From Ardenticatenaceae bacterium (GTDB lineage Bacteria > Chloroflexota > Anaerolineae > Promineifilales > Promineifilaceae), in NCBI GenBank assembly GCA_020634565.1, contig JACKBN010000004.1, positions 525,355-589,354 of the forward strand: a stretch of DNA of 64,000 nucleotides, given 5' to 3'. The position numbers and the translations under genes are program-made. Below are positions 34,188 through 42,112 of this stretch, piece by piece. The notes under the pieces are model-generated. The model did no database searches. It saw nothing but the letters and a program-made list of their open reading frames with translations, and was not told where the DNA came from. The stretch's first letter is position 1, and every line of letters starts with the position of its first letter.

Positions 34188-35363
34188 ATGTCTGAACCTA
34201 GCCTTAGCCTCTACCTGCATATTCCCTTCTGCAAACATCGCTGCGCATACTGCGATTTCAACACGTACACCAGCCTGCTGGATTTGCGGGAGACGTATGC
34301 CGATGCCCTGGTGATGGAGATGGCTCAGGTGACGGGTGGCGTGCGGCGACCGGTACACACCATCTTTTTTGGCGGCGGTACGCCATCGTTGATGTCGCCT
34401 GCGTCTCTAGAGCGCATTTTGGCGGGAGTGCGGGCACATTTTGATCTGGCTGCCGACGCGGAAGTGACGATGGAGGCGAATCCGGGGACGGTGGATCTGG
34501 ATTATTTAACGGCCGTTCACCAGGCAGGCATCAATCGCATCAGCTTTGGCGTGCAAAGCGTGGTTGCATCTGAGCTGGCGCTGCTGGAACGAGAACATGA
34601 TTTTGGCACGGTGGTAGACGCGGTGGCAATGGCCCGGCAGGTGGGGCTGGACAATTTCAACCTGGACTTGATTTATGGTGTGCCGGGACAAACGCTGAAA
34701 AGTTGGGAGCAAAGTGTGCGCACGGTGCTGGATTTGGATCCCACCCATCTAAGCCTCTACTGCCTGACGATTGAACCGGGCACGCCGATGCAGCGTTGGC
34801 TGCTGAACGGCCGTATCCAACCCCCAGACCCTGACCTCGCTGCCGACCAGTATGAACTGGCTTGTACGCTGTTGGCTGAACACGACTATGACCATTACGA
34901 GATTTCCAACTGGGCCAAACCGGGCAAAGAATGTGAACACAACCTGACCTACTGGCGCAACGGGGAATATCTGGGCCTGGGTGCGGGGGCGCATGGCCAC
35001 GCCGCCGGTGTGCGTTACCAAATTGTGAAGCAGCCGCGCGTTTACCTGCGCCGATTGGAAGAAGCTGCTGCGCCGGGGTATCCGCTGTCAACGGCCGTTG
35101 CTGCCAGCCATCCCGTCAGCCGTGCCGAAGCAATCTCTGATACAATGATGACCCAGCTGCGCTTGCTGAATGAAGGGCTCGATTTGGCAGCATTCGAGGC
35201 CAAATTTGGCCAGTCGGTGGCCGAAGTTTATGACGGTACACTGGATCAGATGGTGGAGTGGGATTTGGTTGAGGTGGCAAACGGCCGTTTGCGCCTGACG
35301 CAAAAAGGGTGGTTCTTGAGCAACCAGGTTTTCTACCGATTCATGCTGGACAACGAGGCGTAG
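34188..35363 (+). CDS. hemW: HemW-type radical SAM protein (heme chaperone)
   Basis: 391 residues. N-terminal LYLHIPFCKHRCAYCDF gives the radical-SAM cluster ligands Cys15, Cys19 and Cys22, plus the extra HemN/HemW-type Cys-Asp-Phe; then IFFGGGTPSLMSP, RISFGVQSV and the HemW C-terminal domain. It lacks the extended N-terminal arm of true HemN oxidases, so the heme-trafficking HemW role is preferred over coproporphyrinogen oxidation. The gene is divergent from the sensor kinase chain, and is followed by mobA on the same strand after 88 bp. Confidence 0.9.
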   Translation: MSEPSLSLYLHIPFCKHRCAYCDFNTYTSLLDLRETYADALVMEMAQVTGGVRRPVHTIFFGGGTPSLMSPASLERILAGVRAHFDLAADAEVTMEANPGTVDLDYLTAVHQAGINRISFGVQSVVASELALLEREHDFGTVVDAVAMARQVGLDNFNLDLIYGVPGQTLKSWEQSVRTVLDLDPTHLSLYCLTIEPGTPMQRWLLNGRIQPPDPDLAADQYELACTLLAEHDYDHYEISNWAKPGKECEHNLTYWRNGEYLGLGAGAHGHAAGVRYQIVKQPRVYLRRLEEAAAPGYPLSTAVAASHPVSRAEAISDTMMTQLRLLNEGLDLAAFEAKFGQSVAEVYDGTLDQMVEWDLVEVANGRLRLTQKGWFLSNQVFYRFMLDNEA

Positions 35364-35451
35364 GCGCGAGGCAGGTGAGGAAAATCCAGGCAAAGCGATT
35401 TAACGCAACACCACTTGTCTCACCTTTTCTTTCACACACAAAAGGTAAATC

Positions 35452-36036
35452 ATGGCAAATAACTTGACAGTCGCCATCATGGCGGGAGGCCAAAGCAGCC
35501 GCATGGGCAAAGACAAATCATTTGTGCTGTTTGAAGGCCGACCCATGATTGAAGTGGTTATTGACGCCGTAGCGGGGCTGGGTGATGAGATGCTGCTCAT
35601 CACCAACAAGCCAGACGAATACGCCCATCTCAATCTGCCGATGGTGTCGGATGTGTATCCGGATCATGGCTCGCTGGGGGGAATTTTTACGGCCGTTTAC
35701 GCTGCCAGCCATCCCCATACCCTTGTTGTTGCTTGCGACATGCCCTGGCTTAACCGTTCACTGCTGGAACATATGATTGCGCTGCGAGAATCGGCTGATG
35801 TGATTGTGCCGCGCTGGGAAAAATATCCAGAGCCGCTCCACGCCATCTACAGCAAAGCGTGCCTGAATCCCATTGAGGCCAAGCTGAAGGAAAAACGCTT
35901 AAAAATCACAGGCTTTTTTGGTGAGGTAGACGTGCAATTTGTGGATCGGGAGGAAATTGAGCGGTTTGATAGGAACGGCCGTTCCTTTGCCAATATCAAC
36001 TCGCCAGAGGATTTGGAAGAGGCCAGTGGTCAGTAA
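35452..36036 (+). CDS. mobA: Molybdenum cofactor guanylyltransferase
   Basis: 194 residues. The nucleotidyltransferase signature IMAGGQSSRMGKDKSFVLF lies at residues ~9-27, followed by PMIEVVIDAV, VVACDMPWLN (metal-binding Asp) and a C-terminal FANINSPEDLEEA. MobA transfers GMP from GTP to Mo-molybdopterin to make the bis-MGD cofactor. Length fits the family. No other moco gene is close by. It converges on folD; a 12-bp stem hairpin lies between the two stops. Confidence 0.9.
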   Translation: MANNLTVAIMAGGQSSRMGKDKSFVLFEGRPMIEVVIDAVAGLGDEMLLITNKPDEYAHLNLPMVSDVYPDHGSLGGIFTAVYAASHPHTLVVACDMPWLNRSLLEHMIALRESADVIVPRWEKYPEPLHAIYSKACLNPIEAKLKEKRLKITGFFGEVDVQFVDREEIERFDRNGRSFANINSPEDLEEASGQ

Positions 36037-36045
36037 GTGAGTATT

Positions 36046-36078
36046 CAGTAGGTCAGTAAACTGCTGACTGACCTACTG
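36046..36078. repeat. Hairpin between convergent mobA and folD
   Basis: Perfect arms CAGTAGGTCAGT and ACTGACCTACTG with a 9-nt loop, extended by imperfect pairing outward. There is no T-run. It could protect or end both transcripts. Confidence 0.7.
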
Positions 36079-36094
36079 ATTCACTGAAAACCGA

Positions 36095-36979
36095 TTACTG
36101 CTTTGCTAATGCAATTTCTGCGGCGCGCAGGGTGTTTTTCATCAACATGGCGATGGTCATTGGGCCAACCCCACCGGGAACGGGGGTAATAGCGCCAGCT
36201 ACCTCGGCGGCACTGTCGTATTCCACATCGCCTGTCAGACGGTAGCCGCGTTCACGTGTGTCATCATCCACGCGGTTTATGCCTACGTCAATCACGGCAC
36301 AGCCAGGTTTCAACATATCGCCCTTAATCATTTCTGCCCAGCCGATGGCCGCTACCACGATGTCGGCCCGCTTTAGATGCTCCGTTAAGTCCCGCGTGCG
36401 GCTGTGGCAGATGGTGACGGTGGCATTTGCTTTTTGCAGCAGCATGGCCATCGGCAGCCCCACGATGTTGGAGCGACCCACAATTACTGCTTCTGCGCCA
36501 TTCATTTCCACGCCAGCGTCTGCCAGCAGTTCCATACAGCCTGCCGGTGTGCAGGGGATAAACAGTGGTGTGCGCCCTTTCATGGCCAAACGGCCGATAT
36601 TCACCGGATGGAAGCCATCGACATCTTTCTCCAAATCAATCGTGTTGAGCACGGTTTCTTCATCGATGTGCTTGGGCAGAGGCAGCTGCACCAGAATGCC
36701 ATTGATCTCGGGGTCGGCGTTGAGCTTGGCCACGAGTTCAACCAACTCTTCCTGCGAAGTCTCGGCCGGCAGCTTATGCCCAATAGAGCGGATGCCAAGC
36801 TGTTCGCACATGCGCTGCTTGCTGCGCACGTAGGTGGCCGAGGCGGGATCTTCGCCGACCAGCACGGTGGCCAATCCAGGGGTGTAGTTGTGCTTTTCTT
36901 TCATTTCGGCCACGGCGGCGGCAATTTCATCCCGTACTCTGGCGGCTACTTTTTTTCCATCAATAACTTTTGCTGACAT
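36095..36979 (-). CDS. folD: Methylenetetrahydrofolate dehydrogenase/cyclohydrolase
   Basis: 294 residues from ATG at 36979, chosen over the ATG two codons earlier because AAAGGA then has a 7-nt spacing. Motifs: ATYVRSKQRMCEQLGI (catalytic Lys), LVQLPLPKHIDEE, the NADP-binding VIVGRSNIVGLPMAMLL, and the C-terminal PGGVGPMTIAMLM. FolD interconverts 5,10-methylene- and 10-formyl-tetrahydrofolate for one-carbon metabolism. Normal length and all signatures intact. Confidence 0.96.
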   Translation of the reverse strand: MSAKVIDGKKVAARVRDEIAAAVAEMKEKHNYTPGLATVLVGEDPASATYVRSKQRMCEQLGIRSIGHKLPAETSQEELVELVAKLNADPEINGILVQLPLPKHIDEETVLNTIDLEKDVDGFHPVNIGRLAMKGRTPLFIPCTPAGCMELLADAGVEMNGAEAVIVGRSNIVGLPMAMLLQKANATVTICHSRTRDLTEHLKRADIVVAAIGWAEMIKGDMLKPGCAVIDVGINRVDDDTRERGYRLTGDVEYDSAAEVAGAITPVPGGVGPMTIAMLMKNTLRAAEIALAKQ

Positions 36980-37070
36980 GTTCATATCCTTTCGTTAATT
37001 TTAGGGAAACGGCCGTTGCCAGAAAAGTGAAGAAAATGGGTGGGAAACGGCCGTTTACAGAAATAGTGAG

Positions 37071-37103
37071 AAAACAAAAAGGCCTCCTGTTTTGGGAGAC
37101 CTT
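37071..37103 (-). terminator. Rho-independent terminator of the small membrane protein gene
   Basis: On the minus strand AAGGTCTCC pairs with GGAGGCCTT (one G-U) across a 7-nt loop and is followed by TTTTTGTTTT. It lies 43 bp after the 37146-37343 gene. Confidence 0.8.
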
Positions 37104-37145
37104 GTCATAGCATACTAAATTTATCCAGCGTAATAATTCCTGCGG

Positions 37146-37343
37146 TTATTTGGGCAGCATTTCTGTACCCATAAACTTATCAAGCCAGATGGCTATGGCA
37201 CAGCCCAAAGCGAATGATGTGAAGAAAGTGTAGTAAACACCGTACTCTTCTAATGTGGTGCCAATAAGCTGTACAATAATAACGGTTAAGCCAAAGCCAA
37301 TCAGCAGTGAAACAACCCCAATACCCAATCGCTTTAATAGCAT
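37146..37343 (-). CDS. Small two-helix membrane protein
   Basis: 65 residues from ATG at 37343 (MLLKRLGIGV), chosen because GGAGG lies 9 nt upstream; a longer frame from 37412 has no ribosome site. Two hydrophobic spans: IGVVSLLIGFGLTVIIVQLI and YTFFTSFALGCAIAIWL. No family recognised. It has its own terminator, so it is a genuine small gene. Confidence 0.65.
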   Translation of the reverse strand: MLLKRLGIGVVSLLIGFGLTVIIVQLIGTTLEEYGVYYTFFTSFALGCAIAIWLDKFMGTEMLPK

Positions 37344-37475
37344 AACTTTCTGCCTCCAAAATGTAATAAGCAATTCAAATAATAACGAATGCTTTCTTGT
37401 GTTTTTTATCACAAACCGGATGATTCGGCAATGAACTTGCTACAGGTTTGTGGTTGTCTGTTGGTGAAATTCAGG

Positions 37476-37895
37476 TTAGGCGTCCTCATCAAAATGCACG
37501 AGGGCATCCTTTACGTGTTGCGTCAAATCCTCAGGGGAGATCGGTTTTGTCAGGTAGACGGTTGCGCCAGCCCGCAGACCTTTGTTAATGCTGTCCAGAT
37601 CCGTTTTGGCGCTAAGCATGATGATGGGTAATTCGGCCGTAGCGGCTTCGCTGCGAAGCTGTTCACACACGGCAAAACCATCCATCCCTGGCATCATCAC
37701 ATCCAGCAGCACAACATCAGGCTGATTTTTGCGGATTTTGTCCAGGGCATCGAAGCCATCTTCTGCTTCCGTTACGTGAAAGCCCGCTCGAACTAACATC
37801 AGGCGCAGCAATGTTCGCGCCATTGGTTCATCATCGACAATGAGGACCGATTGGTGACTGTTTTCTCCAGGTGCTGATGTGAATTGTCTTGACAA
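37476..37895 (-). CDS. Stand-alone response-regulator receiver domain
   Basis: 139 residues, receiver only. SVLIVDDEPMARTLLRLML, phosphoacceptor Asp65 in VVLLDVMMPGMDGF, IIMLSAKTD and VYLTKPISPEDL (conserved Lys) are all present. No output domain, so it relays or competes for phosphoryl groups (CheY/DivK type). It resembles the receiver at 61480-61851 more than that at 39030-39440. Confidence 0.92.
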   Translation of the reverse strand: MSRQFTSAPGENSHQSVLIVDDEPMARTLLRLMLVRAGFHVTEAEDGFDALDKIRKNQPDVVLLDVMMPGMDGFAVCEQLRSEAATAELPIIMLSAKTDLDSINKGLRAGATVYLTKPISPEDLTQHVKDALVHFDEDA

Positions 37896-38019
37896 AATGA
37901 TTCCCTGTATATTTTAACCAGATGGCCTACTGAATTGCTTTACACACCATATTTTGGTTATCTGTTTATTGTAAACTATTCTATTTTTCCAGCAAAGCAG
38001 TTTAAGCATCAAAATGGGA

Positions 38020-38865
38020 TCAATCTGGCAATTCGTCGAGAGGGAGTGAGATGGTTAGCCCCTCGCGGGCCAACATGGTTTGTGGAAAAACCTTACGGGC
38101 TTTCACCAAAATGTCATCCAGGTCGTCATCCGAAAGGTCAGGGGAATAGTGAAAGAGGGCGAGGCACTTTACTCGTGCTTCAATGGCCGCCTGAACGGCC
38201 TCTTGCCAGGCGCTGTGACCGTATTCCTTGAACTTTTTCCGCTCCTCAATGGTGGAAAAGTGAGAATCATGCACCAACAAATCCGCACCTTCAGCCAGCC
38301 GCAGTAGATTAGGATCAAAGCCATCATCATAGTGGGTAACGTCGCTGCAATACACAAAAACAAACCCATTATTCTCAATCCGAAATCCTAGACATCCCCC
38401 AGGATGGTTTAGATCGGTTGCTGTAACGCGCGTATTGTCACCAATGATAATGGTTTCGCCGTCCTGAATTTCTTTAACAATGAGATCGGCGGGAAGTGAT
38501 TTGTAAGCAAAGGGGAGATAGGGCTCAATAAACTGGCCAGCCATCGTTTCTTCTAGTTGTTTACCAACGCGGCGTTTACCCACAAGCACAAACCGGTTAT
38601 TACGGCCGAATATTGGAGCAAAAAAAGGAAATCCCTGAATATGATCCCAGTGGGTATGGCTGATAAGAATATTGCCGATGATGCGATCGGGATTGTTTTT
38701 GACCAGCTCTTTACCTAATCGACGGATTCCTGAACCGGCATCGATGATAATTAGCTGCTGATCGGACGTGCGTAACTCCACACAAGAGGTATTGCCTCCA
38801 ATACGAATCGTCTCTGGTCCTGGGGTGGGGATAGTTCCTCGCACCCCCCAAAATCTTATTTGCAA
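38020..38865 (-). CDS. MBL-fold metallohydrolase
   Basis: About 281 residues if translation begins at the TTG near 38865, preceded by AAAGGGGAT. A longer frame to 38994 would run through the terminator of the upstream receiver gene, so it is rejected. Core: IRFWGVRGTIPTPG, IDAGSGIRRLG, metal ligands SHTHWDHIQGFPF, NHPGG, DVTHYDDG, LVHDSHFS and ALFHYSPDLSDDD. This is the RNase Z/phosphodiesterase-like branch often found near two-component genes in this phylum. Possible cyclic-nucleotide phosphodiesterase; substrate not established. Confidence 0.82.
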   Translation of the reverse strand: MQIRFWGVRGTIPTPGPETIRIGGNTSCVELRTSDQQLIIIDAGSGIRRLGKELVKNNPDRIIGNILISHTHWDHIQGFPFFAPIFGRNNRFVLVGKRRVGKQLEETMAGQFIEPYLPFAYKSLPADLIVKEIQDGETIIIGDNTRVTATDLNHPGGCLGFRIENNGFVFVYCSDVTHYDDGFDPNLLRLAEGADLLVHDSHFSTIEERKKFKEYGHSAWQEAVQAAIEARVKCLALFHYSPDLSDDDLDDILVKARKVFPQTMLAREGLTISLPLDELPD

Positions 38866-38973
38866 ATTATCCCCTTTGATAAAGTTTTCATTTTCCAAAT
38901 TTAGGCGGAACCCGTTGGAGTATATCAAAAATTTAGGGAGAACGATATATTGTTTGCATAAATTGGCCCAAAA

Positions 38974-39009
38974 CAAAAAAAGGCCCAACTGCACAGCAGG
39001 AGGGCCTTT
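38974..39009 (-). terminator. Rho-independent terminator of the 39030-39440 receiver gene
   Basis: On the minus strand AAAGGCCC pairs perfectly with GGGCCTTT across a 15-nt loop and runs into TTTTG. It is 21 bp after the stop codon. Confidence 0.8.
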
Positions 39010-39029
39010 GCCAGGAACAGGTGCCTATT

Positions 39030-39440
39030 TCAGGAGCTAATCTCCTGTTGCGTTTTTGCTTTGCTATTGATCACGCGTTCGACGCTGTCTAGAAGTTCTT
39101 GCGGGCCAAACGGTTTTGTAATGTAATCATCCACGCGGGCAATGTGCAGACCTAAGACTCTATCGATGCTTTGGGCTTTGGCGGTTACCACAATCACGGG
39201 GATGTCGCGCATTTCCTCAGAAGCTTTCATCTTCTGATACACTTCCCAACCATCCATTTCTGGCATCATTAGATCGAGTAAGACGAGGTCGGGTTGAATT
39301 TCACTGATTTTGGTCAGACCTTCATGTCCGCCAACTGCACCAGTAACATCAAATTTGTTACGACCTAAAATGAGCTTTACCAGCTCAATCATTTCTAATT
39401 CGTCTTCGATGCAAACCACTTTTTTTGGTTCGTCTGCCAT
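39030..39440 (-). CDS. Stand-alone response-regulator receiver domain
   Basis: 136 residues. KKVVCIEDELEMIELVKLIL, Asp56 in LVLLDLMMPEMDGWEV, VIVVTAKAQSID and DYITKPFGPQELLD are intact. Single-domain regulator with its own terminator downstream, so it is monocistronic. The following MBL-fold gene may be a functional neighbour, but it starts beyond the terminator. The region upstream (39441-39741) is AT-rich and shows no gene. Confidence 0.92.
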   Translation of the reverse strand: MADEPKKVVCIEDELEMIELVKLILGRNKFDVTGAVGGHEGLTKISEIQPDLVLLDLMMPEMDGWEVYQKMKASEEMRDIPVIVVTAKAQSIDRVLGLHIARVDDYITKPFGPQELLDSVERVINSKAKTQQEISS

Positions 39441-39741
39441 TACCAGTTTCCTTCAATCAAAGTAAAGTTGTTGCTTATAGTTATTTTAGCAAACTAACAA
39501 TATTTATTGTTGTTTATTTTGCGGATTGTTCAGCCTGCCTATGCCATAAGTGTCTAAAGGGTATCACAAGCAAGTATGGTTGTCTATACGTTATTTGCCG
39601 AGGCGATGTTACATATGAACTGTTTTTTTGTGCCATTTATCATCGCTTCATATTTGTGTTAGGTTACTTTAATTCAATTTGGCCATATGATCTATATGAT
39701 AAGAGTAAGGGGTGGTGGGTCATGGTACAATTGGCTAATGT

Positions 39742-39770
39742 TTGACAGAGTACGGCCGTTTTGGCATAAT
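39742..39770 (+). promoter_or_regulatory. Strong promoter of the T-box operon
   Basis: -35 TTGACA (39742-39747), a 17-bp spacer and -10 CATAAT (39765-39770). An ACGGCCGT octamer sits inside the spacer. Expected transcription start is near 39777, just ahead of the T-box. Confidence 0.75.
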
Positions 39771-39794
39771 CTTTTCCAATTAAAAACTAAAATA

Positions 39795-40130
39795 AGCGTT
39801 GATGGAGACGAGTAGTTTGGTAGGCTGGTTTAGCGAACCTGAGATGGTGGAAGTCAGGTACAGGCAAGAAAACGAAAATCCCTCCGGAGCTTCTGACTGA
39901 AAGACCGGTGTTCGGTAAGCGGTGAATGGTAAGCGGTAAAACCGATTACAGATTACCGAATACGGATAACGGAAACAAGTAGGCTCAGACGGGTTCGGCC
40001 CACGTTAGCGGGCTTGCAGCCATTCTCAGGTGGCTGGTAGAGTGTCTGGTACAAGATGTGCCGGGAACTTGGGTGGTACCGCGGAGACAATGCGCCTTCG
40101 TCCCAAATTTGGGATGAAGGCGTTTTTTAT
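39795..40130 (+). promoter_or_regulatory. T-box riboswitch leader, probable tRNA-Ile specifier
   Basis: Stem I shows GATGGAGACGAGTAG: AGTA box at 39811-39814, helix GTTT/AAAC (39815-39818 with 39870-39873), lower helix GGAG/CTCC (39804-39807 with 39882-39885), distal stem CCTGA/TCAGG. The specifier loop 3' strand is GAAAATCC (39874-39881), placing ATC (Ile) at 39878-39880. The T-box sequence is TTGGGTGGTACCGCGG (40069-40084). A terminator follows at 40093. Uncharged tRNA should pair with specifier and T-box to prevent termination. Between Stem I and the antiterminator, 39910-39982 holds a repeat-like GGTAAGCGG tract. ileS lies 2 kb downstream in the same direction, consistent with the Ile reading. 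Confidence 0.85.
40093..40128 (+). terminator. T-box-controlled terminator
   Basis: 15-bp stem from CGCCTTCGTCCCAAA to TTTGGGATGAAGGCG (one mismatched or G-U pair), followed by TTTTTT. It is mutually exclusive with the antiterminator formed by the T-box sequence upstream. Confidence 0.9.
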
Positions 40131-40145
40131 TGCCTGGAGGTCACA

Positions 40146-40856
40146 ATGACGGAGCTTTTGTACACAACCGATGCATATGTGCAGAATTTTGCGGCGGTGG
40201 TAACGGCCGTTACCGAAGACAATGGTGTGGTCTTGGATCGAACTGCGTTTTACCCTGGCGGTGGCGGACAGCCTAATGATGAAGGCACGTTCACGGCTGG
40301 CGACCAAACCTGGAACGTGACCAAGGTAAAGAAAGTAGGCGGCGAGGTGGTTCATTTTGTGGAGGGTGAGCCGCCGGTCGTGGGAACGGCCGTAACGGGT
40401 CAGCTCGATTGGGAACGCCGCTACAAGCTCATGCGTACCCACACGGCGATGCACATTTTGTGTGGCGTGGTCTGGCGCGATTATGGGGCTTCGGTGACGG
40501 GCGGCAACATGGAGCCACTGAAGGGTCGTATGGATTTTGAGTTTGAGACGATGCGGCAGGAGTTGGTGGCTGAGATTGAAACGGCCGTTAACGTCGAAGT
40601 TGAAGCCGCTCGTGCAACCCGCGTGCAAATTTTGCCGCGCGAAGAAGCGTTCCAAATTCCCGATCTAATTCGCACCAAGATTAGCTTGCTGCCGGAAGGT
40701 ATTCCCGAAGTGCGCACCGTAGAGCTGGTTGGGCTGGATTTGCAGGCAGACGGCGGTACGCACGTGGCCAATACAAAGGAAGTCGGTCGTGTGCGCATCA
40801 CCGATTACAAAAGTAAGGGCAAAATCAACAAGCGCATCTACGTAGAATTAGAGTAA
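40146..40856 (+). CDS. Alanyl-tRNA editing protein (AlaX family)
   Basis: 236 residues from ATG at 40146, with GGAGG 5 nt upstream; longer frames run into the T-box terminator. Editing-domain zinc ligands: RTHTAMHILCG (HxxxH) and, near the C-terminus, DGGTHVANTKEVG (the AlaX CxxxH motif, Cys replaced by Gly-Thr context, His kept). N-terminal DRTAFYPGGGGQPNDEG is the glycine-rich AlaX-M motif. AlaX hydrolyses Ser- or Gly-tRNA-Ala in trans. It is the first gene behind the T-box, whose specifier nevertheless reads Ile rather than Ala. Confidence 0.9.
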   Translation: MTELLYTTDAYVQNFAAVVTAVTEDNGVVLDRTAFYPGGGGQPNDEGTFTAGDQTWNVTKVKKVGGEVVHFVEGEPPVVGTAVTGQLDWERRYKLMRTHTAMHILCGVVWRDYGASVTGGNMEPLKGRMDFEFETMRQELVAEIETAVNVEVEAARATRVQILPREEAFQIPDLIRTKISLLPEGIPEVRTVELVGLDLQADGGTHVANTKEVGRVRITDYKSKGKINKRIYVELE

Positions 40857-40862
40857 AAATAA

Positions 40863-40930
40863 CCGCGGAGACGCAGAGGGCGCAGAGATTGGTAAAAAGA
40901 GAAAACTCAGCGTTCTCCGCGTCTCCGCGG
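40863..40930. repeat. Inverted repeat CCGCGGAGACGC
   Basis: Perfect 12-bp arms at 40863-40874 and 40919-40930, with further internal complementarity (GCGCAGAG, CTCAGCG). It fills the gap between the AlaX gene and the next one. Common intergenic 'CGCAGAG' type; no T-run. Confidence 0.75.
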
Positions 40931-40947
40931 TGAAATTGGTTTTTGTT

Positions 40948-41640
40948 ATGAGATTTATCGTTAAGGAACAGGATTACGAGAAGCCAATTGGCGCCGGCCT
41001 GATGCGGTACGAGATTGATGGCGTGCCGACAGGAGCCGTTGAGCATTGGCGGCTGACCCAGGCGACCGAGGGTTACGAAGTGCTGCGCGTCGATTTGGAT
41101 GCGCGCGAGGCGGCTTCGGGGCATTCGTACCTGTACCATTTGGTGCGGCGGGCCGATGGCGCGCCGGAGCGCTTGGCGTATCGCTTTTGGGGCAGTGGTC
41201 TACAAATTGAAGGTACGCTGCTTTTTTCGGAGACGAATATTACAGGGACGCGGGCGGTAAACGGCCGTACCCACCACGAAGACCTCGACATCGAACCGGA
41301 TACTATTTTCTGGTTTCCCTCGGCAATTGGGCTGGGACTGGCTTTGCAGGCGAAGAAGGTGACGGGGAATACGGCCGTTACCCTCAACGGTAAAATCGGC
41401 GGCGACGAGACGCTGGCGATGCAGCAGGTATCGGCGGATGTCTATTTTTTGATTACCGACACCAAACCGATGGAAATGGCGGGTAAAACGCTGGAAACTG
41501 TGCCCACGATGGTGCGCTGGAACGATAACCAACGCATCGTCACCCGCGACCAAAACTATTGGCCCGTCGCTATGCACCGGTTCGACTTTGCCGATACCAA
41601 ACAGCTTTCGGCAACCGAAACGCGATACATTTGGTATTGA
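40948..41640 (+). CDS. Unknown protein in the T-box/ileS unit
   Basis: 230 residues from ATG at 40948; a GTG at 40930 would be repeat-derived. Mostly beta-strand content (GHSYLYHLVRRADGAPERLAY, FWFPSAIGLGLALQAK). I recognise no family and no catalytic motif; no signal peptide. It ends YIWY and is followed 3 bp later by the next gene, so the two are coupled. Position behind the T-box suggests that its amount follows tRNA charging, but its role is unknown. Confidence 0.65.
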   Translation: MRFIVKEQDYEKPIGAGLMRYEIDGVPTGAVEHWRLTQATEGYEVLRVDLDAREAASGHSYLYHLVRRADGAPERLAYRFWGSGLQIEGTLLFSETNITGTRAVNGRTHHEDLDIEPDTIFWFPSAIGLGLALQAKKVTGNTAVTLNGKIGGDETLAMQQVSADVYFLITDTKPMEMAGKTLETVPTMVRWNDNQRIVTRDQNYWPVAMHRFDFADTKQLSATETRYIWY

Positions 41641-41643
41641 GCA

Positions 41644-41937
41644 ATGGTACGAGAATATTTAATCAGACCGAATGATGACTGGTTTAATCTTCACAAAGAT
41701 GATTTTTCTCAAGCACTTCGCCCGCTCACTTTTAGAAGCGAACCGATTGCCGGGTGGGGCGATCATCGAATTAAGGTCGAGGGGATTGAAATTGCATTTT
41801 CGTTTGAAGACCCTGGCATTCATATAAGTTTTGCAGGTGAGATTAACGGAGAAATAGCTGATCAGATCGTTGATGAGATACTGAAAAATATTGAAGCAAC
41901 AATCGGACAATCTGGCAGAGTGGTTCCATTATCATGA
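41644..41937 (+). CDS. Small unknown protein in the T-box/ileS unit
   Basis: 97 residues starting 3 bp after the previous stop. Sequence MVREYLIRPNDDWFNLHKDD followed by an alternating beta/alpha pattern (IKVEGIEIAFSFEDPGIHIS) and a C-terminal helix. It is more AT-rich than its neighbours and lacks ACGGCCGT, which may indicate later insertion into the unit. The style resembles small immunity-type proteins, but nothing specific supports that. The 175-bp gap to ileS contains an AATTACTCAATTACC-type repeat. Confidence 0.6.
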   Translation: MVREYLIRPNDDWFNLHKDDFSQALRPLTFRSEPIAGWGDHRIKVEGIEIAFSFEDPGIHISFAGEINGEIADQIVDEILKNIEATIGQSGRVVPLS

Positions 41938-42112
41938 AAAATCAAATGATGAACACATACTTCCGAATACGAATATCTAAACGAATTACTGGCCCCGACA
42001 CGGCCGTTTCTAATCTCACAGGTTAGCAAGTCGTCGTCGGGAATTACCCAATTACTCAATTACCAAATTACAAACCTACGCAACACGGAATACGAAATAC
42101 GGAGTAAACGCT

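Noticed and set aside
38866..38994. Extended N-terminus for the MBL-fold hydrolase
   Set aside because: The extension overlaps the terminator of the upstream receiver gene and has no ribosome site; the TTG near 38865 has one.
39886..39893. GCT within GGAGCTTC as an alanine specifier of the T-box
   Set aside because: It would match the AlaX gene, but it lies below the GGAG/CTCC helix and outside the loop opposite the AGTA box, so ATC is the better reading.
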